In this document: positions 56,884 through 64,000 of the stretch, piece by piece
Layout: each line of letters opens with the position of its first letter
Numbering within the stretch: position 1 is the stretch's first letter
Assembly: GCF_014145675.1 (NCBI RefSeq)
Contig: NZ_JACGZW010000001.1
Coordinates: 434,001-498,000 of the forward strand
Length of the DNA stretch: 64,000 nucleotides
Source: Amycolatopsis dendrobii
GTDB lineage: Bacteria; Actinomycetota; Actinomycetes; Mycobacteriales; Pseudonocardiaceae
Direction of reading: 5' to 3'
Notes under the pieces: model-generated
The model's database searches: none
What the model saw: the letters and a program-made list of their open reading frames with translations, nothing else
What the model was told of the DNA's origin: nothing
Translations under genes and position numbers: made by a program

Positions 56884-57822
56884 CCCGACGTGCCGCACTC
56901 GGGCCCGGGGATCTGCTTCCCGGGCCGGAATGCCGCGCCCGGATGCGCCGCGCTCACTCGGGAGCTCGGCGGCGAGCCCGCGGGAACCGCCGCGCGCATG
57001 ACGTCCTGGCTGCTGGTCGAGCAGCCGGGTTCATGGGGGCCGGACGCGCTCGAAGACGCGCTGTCCGCCGTGTTCCCCGCCGAGCGTCTCGACGCCGCAC
57101 GTGCTGCCGGCCTCCGTCCGCTGCTGATCCGCAAGCCGGGTCGGCACGCGCGGACGCCGGGTGCGCCGCGCACGGTTTACGTCGCGAGCGGACAGCCCGG
57201 CGCCCGCTGGACGGAGCGACTCGACCTCGCAGACCTGGCCGAACTCGCCCACCTTGATCTTGAGGCGGTCGCTGCCGGACGTCGCGGGCACGGGGAACCG
57301 GTGTCGGGGCCGCTCTTTCTCGTCTGCACTCACGGCAGCAAGGACATGTGCTGCGCCGTTTTCGGCCGTCCGCTGGCCACGAGCCTCGCGCAGAACCATC
57401 CCGGACGGGTGTGGGAGGTCAGCCATGTCGGCGGGGACCGGTGGGCCGGAAATCTCCTGACCGTGCCCGACGGCTTTCTCCACGGCAGCCTCGCGGTTCC
57501 CGACGCTGAACTGGCGGCCAAGGAAGCACTCGGCGGCAATGTCCGGTTGGAGAACCTCCGCGGCCGGACCTCGGCGGGGAGTGCGTGGTCGCAGTTCGCC
57601 GAGATCGAGGTTCGCGGACGCACTGGCCTGCGGGGCCTCGACGCGGTGCTGGCCGTGACGGAGGAATCCCGGGGTGACGCCCGGAGTGTGCTGGTCGACG
57701 CGGGCGGGCGGCGGTACGAGGTGGTGGTCCGGCGGGCTGCGCCGACAGCCTCCGCGCACAGCCGATGCACCGCGCGCCTGGTGCTGTCGGGGTTCGTGGC
57801 GGAGTCGGTGCGCGAAGTCTGA
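56875..57822 (+). CDS. Sucrase/ferredoxin-like family protein (thioredoxin-fold [2Fe-2S]), iron-regulated
   Basis: 315 residues of the Suc_Fer-like family. The signature FLVCTHGSKDMCCAVFGRPL is at about residues 145-165, followed by VWEVSHVGGDRWAGNLLTVPDG. The cysteines resemble thioredoxin-like [2Fe-2S] ferredoxins. An iron-box palindrome overlaps its start codon, so expression is expected under iron limitation, perhaps for siderophore-iron reduction (inference). Leaderless start. Confidence 0.85.
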   Translation: MPKPDVPHSGPGICFPGRNAAPGCAALTRELGGEPAGTAARMTSWLLVEQPGSWGPDALEDALSAVFPAERLDAARAAGLRPLLIRKPGRHARTPGAPRTVYVASGQPGARWTERLDLADLAELAHLDLEAVAAGRRGHGEPVSGPLFLVCTHGSKDMCCAVFGRPLATSLAQNHPGRVWEVSHVGGDRWAGNLLTVPDGFLHGSLAVPDAELAAKEALGGNVRLENLRGRTSAGSAWSQFAEIEVRGRTGLRGLDAVLAVTEESRGDARSVLVDAGGRRYEVVVRRAAPTASAHSRCTARLVLSGFVAESVREV

Positions 57823-57944
57823 CGCCGGTGCTCGGGGTCGCTCGGCGAGGAGAGCTGGCCATGCGACCGACTGACCGTCCGCGGGCGGCTGGCCGGGCGG
57901 CGGCTTCGCATTGCCGGACACGGAGGTGCCCGGCATCTCGCGCT

Positions 57945-57986
57945 CGTGAGTGTCTATGCCGGTTAGAACCGGCATAGACACTCACG
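57945..57986. terminator. Perfect 20-bp inverted repeat, probable terminator
   Basis: CGTGAGTGTCTATGCCGGTT, two bases, then its exact complement. It lies 122 nt after the ferredoxin-like gene. Longer and less GC-rich than the other hairpins here; no T-tract. Confidence 0.65.
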
Positions 57987-58135
57987 ACGCTGCTCGGCGG
58001 CGCGCCGCCGCCACCGGCATCGTTCCCTGCCCCGCCCGCGGTGCTCGGCTGGCCGCCCGCGCCAGCGGCGTCGTTCCAGCGCAGGGAGCGCGGCGAACCC
58101 ATTCGCCGCGGCACTGGGGTCCCGGCTGAGGGGTC

Positions 58136-58259
58136 GTTGCGTTGCGGGCGGTCTCGTCGGGGAGGGGTTGCGGTGTGGGCGGGTTCGTCGGGGAGGGGTT
58201 GCGGTGTGGGCGGCCCCGCCGGGGAGGCGTTGCGGTGCGGGCGGTCTCGTCAGGGAAGC
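58136..58259. repeat. 31-bp tandem repeat, four copies
   Basis: Units start at 58136, 58167, 58198 and 58229, each GTTGCGGTGTGGGCGG-like followed by GTCGGGGAGGG. Head to tail with no spacers, so not CRISPR. Confidence 0.8.
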
Positions 58260-58359
58260 CGTTCCAGTCCCGTGCAGGCCACCTGGCCGACCTCATCGAC
58301 CCGGAGTTCGTCATCGCCGGTTCCGATGACCAGAACCTGGCCCGTCGTCACGATACGGG

Positions 58360-58379
58360 ATACTGTATGCAATCTAACA
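58360..58379. promoter_or_regulatory. GntR-type operator upstream of the PanE-like gene
   Basis: ATACTGTATGCAATCTAACA carries the same ATAC-N-GTATGCAATCTA as the oxalate-operon site at 45792, differing only at the central base of the first 17. It lies 48 bp before the start codon. Confidence 0.65.
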
Positions 58380-58407
58380 TCGGCGGTATCCCGACCGGGA
58401 GGCGACC

Positions 58408-59388
58408 ATGCGGGTGGCGGTTCTGGGCGCAGGAGCGATCGGCGCGTACGTCGGCGCGGCCCTCCATCGCGGCGGCACCGAAGTCCACCTCATCGCCCGC
58501 GGCGCGCATCTCGCGGCGATGGCGGCGGGCGGGGTGGCGGTCCGGAGTCCTCGCGGGGACTTCACGGCGCGTCCGCACGTCACTTCGGACCCGCGCGAGG
58601 TCGGGCCGGTCGACTACGTTTTCCTTGGCCTCAAAGCACATTCGTACCCGGACTGCGGCGCCCTCCTGAAACCGCTGCTGCACGAGAGCACCGCGCTCGT
58701 CGCGGCGCAGAACGGCATTCCGTGGTGGTATTTCCACGGGCTGACTGGGCATCCGCTGGCCGGCCGCCGGGTCGAAGCGGTCGATCCGGGCGGGGCGACC
58801 AGCCGGGTGCTGGACGTCGAGCGGGCGATCGGATGCGTCGTCTACTGCTCGACCGTCATCGAGGAGCCGGGCGTCATCCGGCATCTCGAGGGCACGCGGT
58901 TTTCCCTCGGCGAACCGTCCGGGGACAGCTCCGTCCGCTGCCGGAAGCTCGCCGACGCGATGGTCGCGGGCGGGCTCAAGGCCCCGGTCGAGCCGAGGCT
59001 GCGGGACGACATCTGGGTCAAGCTGATGGGCAACGTCGCGTTCAATCCGCTGTCCGCGCTCACCCGGGCGACCATGGCGCAGATGTGCGAGCACGACGAA
59101 ACCCGCGCGCTGGTCGCGGCGATGATGACCGAAACCCTCGCGATCGCGCGGGCGGCGGGTGCGGACCCGCGGGTGTCGGTGGAGAAGCGGATCGACGGCG
59201 CGTGGCGCGTCGGGCACCACAAGACGTCCATGCTGCAGGACCTGGAAGCGGGCAAACCGCTGGAGATCGACGCGATCATCGGGGCGGTCGTGGAACTCGC
59301 GGACCTGACTGGCGTCGAGGCTCCTGCGCTGCGGCATGTGCACGCCGCGATCGGATTGCTCAACCGGACGGCGATTCCGGTCGGCTGA
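58408..59388 (+). CDS. PanE-family reductase, candidate oxalyl-CoA reductase
   Basis: 326 residues, ketopantoate reductase fold. NADP motif MRVAVLGAGAIGAYVGAALH (residues 1-20), catalytic-lysine region DDIWVKLMGNVAFNP (about 198-212) and a helical C-terminal domain with the RIDGAWRVGHHKTSMLQDLEAGK segment. Ordinary PanE makes pantoate, but a PanE homologue in Methylobacterium reduces oxalyl-CoA to glyoxylate. Its place before glyoxylate-to-glycerate genes, and the operator shared with the oxalate operon, favour that role here (inference). Confidence 0.8.
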   Translation: MRVAVLGAGAIGAYVGAALHRGGTEVHLIARGAHLAAMAAGGVAVRSPRGDFTARPHVTSDPREVGPVDYVFLGLKAHSYPDCGALLKPLLHESTALVAAQNGIPWWYFHGLTGHPLAGRRVEAVDPGGATSRVLDVERAIGCVVYCSTVIEEPGVIRHLEGTRFSLGEPSGDSSVRCRKLADAMVAGGLKAPVEPRLRDDIWVKLMGNVAFNPLSALTRATMAQMCEHDETRALVAAMMTETLAIARAAGADPRVSVEKRIDGAWRVGHHKTSMLQDLEAGKPLEIDAIIGAVVELADLTGVEAPALRHVHAAIGLLNRTAIPVG

Positions 59389-59595
59389 AAAGAAAATCAT
59401 CAGTCTGTCCACTGTGGAATAAAGAATGACCACTGTGGACGGTCTGGGTCGAACCTGCTCCCGGAGAGCGCCGCCAGAGGCGTGTGCACTCGACCGTGTC
59501 CGACGCGGGCCGCGCCGCGGCGCGCCCAGTGCGTCGCGGAAACCTGCGTGCTTCCCGTTGACCGAAGCCTCCGCGTCCAGCTATTCTCGAACTAC

Positions 59596-59609
59596 GGAAG
59601 AAAACTTCC
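59596..59609. promoter_or_regulatory. Inverted repeat GGAAG-AAAA-CTTCC before hydroxypyruvate isomerase
   Basis: Short perfect palindrome 46 bp before the start. Its GGAA/TTCC halves resemble sites of IclR-type glyoxylate regulators such as AllR; no IclR gene is in the window. The rest of the 59389-59654 spacer shows no gene. Confidence 0.4.
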
Positions 59610-59654
59610 ACAAAGCGAAATTAGCTGATCGAGATGTGAGGAGCCGAGGTACTC

Positions 59655-60479
59655 ATGACCGGTCCCGCCGGGGAGCGGCACTCGCTGCCCTACACCGCCA
59701 ACCTGTCGATCCTGTTCACCGAACTCCCGCTGCTCGAGCGCGCGCAGGCCGCTCGGGCAGCGGGCTTCACCAAGGTGGAGTACTGGTGGCCGTTCGAGAG
59801 CGCCGACCCGTCCGGGGCCGACGTCGACCGGTTCGCACGGTCGGTCGAGCAGGCGGGCGTCCAGCTGACCGGGCTGAACTTCTACGCGGGCGACATGGCC
59901 GCGGGCGAGCGCGGGCTCGTGTCGTGGGTCGGTCGCGAGGCGGAGTTCGCGACGAGCCTGACGGTCGCGCTCGGGCTCGCCGAACGGCTCGGCTGCCGCA
60001 GCTTCAACGCGCTGTACGGCAACCGGATCGACGGGGTGGCACCGTCCGAACAGGACGACCTCGCCCGCACGCACCTCGCTGCCGCGGCGAAAGCGGCCGA
60101 GGGCATCGGCGCGCAGCTGGTGCTCGAACCGCTGTCCGGCACCCCGGCGTACCCGCTGAAGACCGCGGCCGACGCGGTCGCGGTGCTCGACGAGCTGGGC
60201 CTGGACAACGTCCGGCTGCTCGCGGACCTCTACCACCTGGCGGTCAACGGCGACGACCTCGACACCGTGATCGCCCGCTACACCCCGCGCACCGGGCACG
60301 TGCAGATCGCCGACGCGCCGGGCCGGCACCAGCCGGGCACGGGGGAGCTGGATCTCGAAGGACATCTGGAAAAGCTGCAGGCGGCGGGCTACGCCGGACC
60401 GGTGGGCGTCGAGTACAAACCGGACGGCTCCACTGTGGACTCGCTGGCCTGGCTGCCGTACGAGCGAAGGGGAAACTGA
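59655..60479 (+). CDS. hyi: Hydroxypyruvate isomerase
   Basis: Interconverts hydroxypyruvate and tartronate semialdehyde; 274 residues, TIM barrel of the Hyi/AP-endonuclease 2 family. Visible: YTANLSILFTELPLLERAQAARAAGFTKVEYWWPF at the start (residues about 13-47), NALYGNR, LVLEPLSG, LLADLYHLAVNGDDL and GVEYKPDG with metal-binding acidic and His residues. First of three overlapping or closely spaced genes ending in the carboligase. Confidence 0.92.
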   Translation: MTGPAGERHSLPYTANLSILFTELPLLERAQAARAAGFTKVEYWWPFESADPSGADVDRFARSVEQAGVQLTGLNFYAGDMAAGERGLVSWVGREAEFATSLTVALGLAERLGCRSFNALYGNRIDGVAPSEQDDLARTHLAAAAKAAEGIGAQLVLEPLSGTPAYPLKTAADAVAVLDELGLDNVRLLADLYHLAVNGDDLDTVIARYTPRTGHVQIADAPGRHQPGTGELDLEGHLEKLQAAGYAGPVGVEYKPDGSTVDSLAWLPYERRGN

Positions 60480-61369
60480 TGAGCAGGATCGGGTTCATCG
60501 GACTGGGCGTGATGGGCACGCCGATGGCGGCGCACCTGGCCGCCGCCGGACACGAGGTGAGCGGGTTCGACCTCAACGCCGACGCGCTGGCCAAACTGGA
60601 AGCGGCGGGCGGCCGCGCCGCGAAGGACGTCGCCGACGCGGTGTCCGCGGCCGAGGTGGTGATCACCATGCTGCCGAACCACCCGCAGGTCGAGCAGGTC
60701 GTGCTCGCCCCGGGCGGCGTGCTGGACACGATCGCGCCCGGCACGCTGCTGGCCGACATGAGCACCATCCGGCCGGAGACGTCGATCGAGGTCGCGAAAG
60801 CCGGTGCGGCCAAGGGGATCCGCGTGCTGGACGCTCCGGTCTCCGGCGGGCAAGCGGGAGCCGAGCAGGCGACGCTGTCCATTATGGTCGGTGGCGACGA
60901 GGCCGATTTCGCCGCGGCGAAGCCGGTTTTCGACACGCTCGGCAAGACCGTGGTGCACGTCGGCCCGCACGGCGCGGGCCAGGTCGTGAAAGCGGCCAAC
61001 CAGCTGGTGGTCGGCGGGATCTACGGGCTGGTCGCCGAGGCGATCGTGCTGCTCGAAGCGTCCGGAGTGGACGCGGGCACCGGGCTCGACGTGCTGGCCG
61101 GCGGTCTCGCCGGCAGCCGGATCCTGGAACTGAAACGGAAGTCGATGGTCGCGCGGCAGTTCGAGCCGGGCTTCCGGATCGACCTGCACCACAAGGACAT
61201 GGGCATCGCGCTGGCCGCGGCCCGGCAGTCCGACGTGGCGCTCCCGCTGACCGGCCTGGTCGCGCAGCTGGTCGCGGCAGGGCGGGCGATGGGCTACGGC
61301 TCGCTGGACCACTCCGCGCTGCTGAAGGTCGTCGAAGAACTGTCCGGCCGCTCGTCCGAGGAGGTTTGA
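60479..61369 (+). CDS. glxR: 2-hydroxy-3-oxopropionate (tartronate semialdehyde) reductase
   Basis: Reduces tartronate semialdehyde to glycerate with NAD(P)H; 296 residues. Beta-hydroxyacid dehydrogenase family: GFIGLGVMGTPMAAHLAAAG (residues 5-24), substrate motif DAPVSGGQAGAEQATL, catalytic lysine in GAGQVVKAANQLVV and HHKDMGIAL. Its ATG overlaps the hyi stop by one base (TGATG), so translation is coupled. Confidence 0.93.
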   Translation: MSRIGFIGLGVMGTPMAAHLAAAGHEVSGFDLNADALAKLEAAGGRAAKDVADAVSAAEVVITMLPNHPQVEQVVLAPGGVLDTIAPGTLLADMSTIRPETSIEVAKAGAAKGIRVLDAPVSGGQAGAEQATLSIMVGGDEADFAAAKPVFDTLGKTVVHVGPHGAGQVVKAANQLVVGGIYGLVAEAIVLLEASGVDAGTGLDVLAGGLAGSRILELKRKSMVARQFEPGFRIDLHHKDMGIALAAARQSDVALPLTGLVAQLVAAGRAMGYGSLDHSALLKVVEELSGRSSEEV

Positions 61370-61371
61370 CC

Positions 61372-63066
61372 ATGGCCCGGGTCCCCGCTATGCAGGCAGT
61401 CGTCGACGTGCTGGTCGACGAAGGCATCGACGTCGCCTTCGGCTGCCCAGGCGCGGCGATCCTGCCGCTCTACGACGCGATGCAAGGCCGCGGCATCGAC
61501 CATCTGGTGGTCCGCCACGAAGAAGGCGCGACGCACATGGCCGACGGCTGGGCGCGCACCACCGGCAACGTCGGCGTCGCCATCGGCACGTCCGGTCCGG
61601 CGGGCACCAACATGATCACCGGTCTCTACACCGCGCACGCGGATTCCGTCCCGATCCTGTGCATCACCGGGCAGGCCGCGACGACGAAACTGCACCAGGA
61701 AGCGTTCCAAGCGGTCGACATCGTCGAGATCGCGCGGCCGGTCACGAAGTGGGCGGTCCAGGTGAAGGAAGCGGCGCAACTGCCGTGGATCTTCCGCGAG
61801 GCGTTCCGGATCGCGCGGTCCGGCCGTCCCGGTCCGGTCCTCATCGACCTCCCGATCGACGTCCAGAAGCAGATGATCGAGTGGGATTCGTCGATCGATT
61901 CGGCCCTGCCGGTCAGCACGGTCAAACCGGCTCCGGCGCGGGTCGAGCGGGCGCTGGACATGCTGCTCGCCGCCGAACGTCCGCTGATCCTGGCCGGCGG
62001 CGGCGTCGTGCTCGGCGAGGCGAGCGACCCGTTGCGGCGGCTGGCGGAGCGGCTCGGCGTCCCGGTCGGGGTCACGCTGATGGGCAAGGGCAGTTTCCCG
62101 GAGGACCACGAGCTGTTCGCCGGCATGGCGGGCATCCAGACGTCGCAGCGCTGGGCCAATGCGGCGTTCCTGGAATCCGACCTGGTCCTGGCGCTGGGCG
62201 CGCGGTTCGGCGACCGGCACACCGGCGAGCTGTCGGTGTACCGCGGCGACCGGAAGTTCATCCACGTCGACATCGAGCCCACGCAGCTGGGCAAGGTGTT
62301 CGGACCGGACCTCGGCGTCGTTTCGCACACGCGGGAGTTCCTCGAAGCGCTGCTGGCGGCGCTCGACGCGCGCACCGCTCCGGCGCGGGACCGCGCGTGG
62401 GTCAAGCGGCTCGGCGACCTCAAGGCGGAGCTGCCGCGCAAGGAGGACTTCGACTGCACGCCGATCAAGGCGCCGCGGGTGTTCAAGGAGCTCAACGAGT
62501 TCTACGGCCCCGAGACGTACTTCGTGACGGCGATCGGGCTGTACCAGATCTGGTCGGGGCAGTTCCAGCGCGCGCATCTGCCGCGGCACTACCAGGTGTG
62601 CGGCCAGGCAGGCCCGCTCGGCTGGGAGATCCCGGCCGCGATCGGGGTCAAGAAGGCCCGGCCGGACGCGGAGGTCGTCGGCGTGGTCGGCGATTACTCG
62701 TTCCAGTTCCTGGTGGAGGAGCTGGCGGTCGCCGCGCAGTACGACGTCGGGTTCGTGCTCGTCATGCTCAACAACGAGTACCTGGGGCTGATCCGCCAGT
62801 CCGAGCTGCCCTACGAGATGAATTACCAGGTCGACATCCACTACGACGACCACGGCACGGACAACGTGAAGATCATGGAGGCCTACGGCTGCTCGGGCAC
62901 GCGCGTCGAAGACCCGGGCGAGATCCGGTCGTCGCTGGAATGGGCGCGGAAGGAAGCCGAACGCACCCGGCGGCCGGTGCTGGTCGAGATCATGATCGAA
63001 CGCGAGGGCAACGCCGCGATGGGCGCCGCACTGGACGCGGTGCGCGAGTTCGAAGCGGCTGACTGA
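61372..63066 (+). CDS. gcl: Glyoxylate carboligase-like ThDP enzyme
   Basis: Joins two glyoxylates to tartronate semialdehyde and CO2; 564 residues, about 30 shorter than E. coli Gcl. Strong Gcl-like stretches are GTSGPAGTNMITGLYTAHADSVPILCITGQ and FQAVDIVEIARPVTKWAV; the ThDP motif is GDYSFQFLVEELAVAAQYDV ending in NN. Unusually, residue 50 in RHEEGATHM is Glu, where known Gcl has Val (RHVEGASHM) as its hallmark. Operon place supports Gcl, but the chemistry may differ. GAGGAGG precedes ATG 61372. Confidence 0.83.
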   Translation: MARVPAMQAVVDVLVDEGIDVAFGCPGAAILPLYDAMQGRGIDHLVVRHEEGATHMADGWARTTGNVGVAIGTSGPAGTNMITGLYTAHADSVPILCITGQAATTKLHQEAFQAVDIVEIARPVTKWAVQVKEAAQLPWIFREAFRIARSGRPGPVLIDLPIDVQKQMIEWDSSIDSALPVSTVKPAPARVERALDMLLAAERPLILAGGGVVLGEASDPLRRLAERLGVPVGVTLMGKGSFPEDHELFAGMAGIQTSQRWANAAFLESDLVLALGARFGDRHTGELSVYRGDRKFIHVDIEPTQLGKVFGPDLGVVSHTREFLEALLAALDARTAPARDRAWVKRLGDLKAELPRKEDFDCTPIKAPRVFKELNEFYGPETYFVTAIGLYQIWSGQFQRAHLPRHYQVCGQAGPLGWEIPAAIGVKKARPDAEVVGVVGDYSFQFLVEELAVAAQYDVGFVLVMLNNEYLGLIRQSELPYEMNYQVDIHYDDHGTDNVKIMEAYGCSGTRVEDPGEIRSSLEWARKEAERTRRPVLVEIMIEREGNAAMGAALDAVREFEAAD

Positions 63067-63113
63067 CCGGGAACCGGGCCGGGGCATCGAGGTGCTCCGG
63101 CCCGGTTCCCGGT
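63066..63113. terminator. Strong bidirectional terminator
   Basis: Perfect 17-bp stem, ACCGGGAACCGGGCCGG with CCGGCCCGGTTCCCGGT, and a 14-base loop between the convergent carboligase and XRE genes. Confidence 0.85.
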
Positions 63114-63114
63114 G

Positions 63115-63921
63115 CTAGCGCGCGGGAATCAGGCCGGCCAGGGAAGCGAGCGCCTCGGCGTCGCGGGTTCCTGGCGTCGCGTGGAAGACCACCAGCTGCA
63201 AGCTGACCGGGCCGGGGATGTCGAGTTTGTCGCTGTGCAGATCCAGATTTCCGGCTGTGGGGTGGCGGAAACGGACGAGGTGGCCGGTACGGGGCCTGAC
63301 GTCGTGCCGGGACCAGAGATCCCGGAACTCTTCGCTGCCGGCGGTGAGGCCGGCGATGAGTCCGGCTGCCGCGGGGTCGGCGATGCTGGGGCCGAGCGCG
63401 GCGCGCAGACCGGCGACGCCGTCGGCCGCCGTCTGGTCCCAGTCCCGGCGGAGCTCTCGTTCGGCCGGGTCGAGGAAAACCGCGCGGAGCAGGTTTCGCC
63501 CGACCGCGTAGTTGGGCGAAACCGCCGCGGCGACGGGGTTTGCGGCGAGCACGTTCGTGAGCCGGTCCTGGACGTAGGCGGGGTTCGTCGCCCAGGTGGA
63601 GATCAGCTCGGCGATGCTCGCGGGCACTCGCGGCTCGGCTCGGCCGGGCTGGGCTGGGGCCGCCAGCTGGTGCAGGTGCTGGCGGGAGGCTTCGTCGAGG
63701 CGGAGTGCCCGGGCCAGCGCGTCGAGCACCTGTGCTGACGGGTTCTGGTCGCGGCCCTGTTCCAGCCGGATGTAGTAGTCGCTGCTGATTCCCGCCAGGA
63801 GCGCGAGTTCCTCGCGGCGCAGTCCTCGCACACGGCGTCGTCCGTTGTCCGGCAGGCCGACGTCGGCCGGGGAGATCCGCTCTCGCCGGGCACGGAGGAA
63901 GTCGCCGAGGAGGTTGTCCAC
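63115..63921 (-). CDS. XRE-family regulator with MmyB-like ligand domain
   Basis: 268 residues. Helix-turn-helix at about residues 30-80 (RVRGLRREELALLAGISSDYYIRLEQGR), followed by an MmyB-like PAS domain (VLAANPVAAAVSPNY, then RNLLRAVFLDP, FRDLWSRHDVR). Such proteins in actinomycetes usually control a divergent short-chain dehydrogenase or similar gene and may bind fatty acids. A possible divergent gene begins at 63966. Confidence 0.9.
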   Translation of the reverse strand: MDNLLGDFLRARRERISPADVGLPDNGRRRVRGLRREELALLAGISSDYYIRLEQGRDQNPSAQVLDALARALRLDEASRQHLHQLAAPAQPGRAEPRVPASIAELISTWATNPAYVQDRLTNVLAANPVAAAVSPNYAVGRNLLRAVFLDPAERELRRDWDQTAADGVAGLRAALGPSIADPAAAGLIAGLTAGSEEFRDLWSRHDVRPRTGHLVRFRHPTAGNLDLHSDKLDIPGPVSLQLVVFHATPGTRDAEALASLAGLIPAR

Positions 63922-63965
63922 CGCACCAGTGTATTTGATTCAGTGAGTGCTGTACTGTTGCGGCA

Positions 63966-64000
63966 GTGCTGACCTCTGAGACTCGCGAACGGGCGCTCGC
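63966..64000 (+). CDS. Possible start of a divergent gene, cut by the window edge
   Basis: GTG begins MLTSETRERAL and remains open to the edge. TACTGT (63953-63958) lies 7 nt before it, the spacing of a leaderless promoter. Too short to identify; target of the XRE regulator is plausible. Confidence 0.35.
   Translation, partial: MLTSETRERAL

Larger units (their letters stand above)
57823..58359. other. Spacer with long hairpin and tandem repeats, no gene
   Basis: 537 bases between the ferredoxin-like gene and the PanE-like operon. It holds the hairpin at 57945 and the 31-bp tandem repeat at 58136. Open frames here are translations of the repeat and are not called. Confidence 0.6.

Noticed and set aside
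58136..58259. Possible CRISPR array
   Set aside because: The 31-bp units are head to tail with no spacers and no cas genes are nearby.
59410..59440. Repeated CCACTGTGGA around 59410-59440 as an operator
   Set aside because: Similar ACTGTGGAC strings occur inside coding sequence here (for example near 60430), so the signal is not specific.

Overview
The window is high-GC DNA (roughly 70% or more) with GTG/TTG starts, four-base stop/start overlaps and several genes whose start codon lies about 7 nt after a -10 box (leaderless mRNAs). These traits and the protein families suggest a soil actinobacterium, most likely a Pseudonocardiaceae member such as Amycolatopsis. The genus is inference. No tRNA, rRNA, CRISPR array, phage or transposase was recognised.

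Layout. 1-9.3 kb: a truncated secreted S1 protease, a peptide ABC importer operon, a RibD-type reductase, a proline iminopeptidase and a DUF574-type methyltransferase. 9.3-24.4 kb: a catabolic block on the minus strand with two transporters, aspartate ammonia-lyase, an M20 amidohydrolase, a DUF1028 protein and RidA, plus a divergent flavin monooxygenase. It continues with a FabH-like ketosynthase and its TetR, copper amine oxidase with a LysR, another TetR, and an aldehyde dehydrogenase. One interrupted palindrome, TGCATC-N9-GATGCA, lies about 80-86 bp upstream of three of these minus-strand genes and looks like a shared operator. 24.4-25.4 kb: an Erm-type 23S rRNA methyltransferase with a short upstream ORF, a hairpin and a possible WhiB7-type promoter. 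25.7-30 kb: a PRC-barrel/DUF2382 stress protein and the sdhC-sdhA-sdhB operon. 30-45 kb: regulators, small oxidoreductases, glutamate dehydrogenase, a 1111-residue molybdoenzyme fused to its own reductase, and sucCD.

45-63 kb is best read as one oxalate/glyoxylate regulon. The first operon has a ThDP-dependent decarboxylase (probable oxalyl-CoA decarboxylase), formyl-CoA:oxalate CoA-transferase, an NDP-forming acyl-CoA ligase and an OxlT-like antiporter, followed by a convergent GntR regulator. The second group has a PanE-like reductase (candidate oxalyl-CoA reductase), hydroxypyruvate isomerase, tartronate semialdehyde reductase and a glyoxylate carboligase-like enzyme. A near-identical site, ATAC-N-GTATGCAATCTA, precedes both groups, and the core GTATGCAA recurs before the GntR gene. 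This suggests oxalate is converted both to formyl-CoA and, through glyoxylate, to glycerate.

Between the two halves (54-58 kb) are two genes under apparent iron boxes (a PPOX-family protein and a sucrase/ferredoxin-like protein) and a 44-residue peptide gene immediately upstream of a JmjC-type oxygenase, a possible RiPP-like pair. The window ends with an XRE regulator and the first codons of a possible divergent gene.
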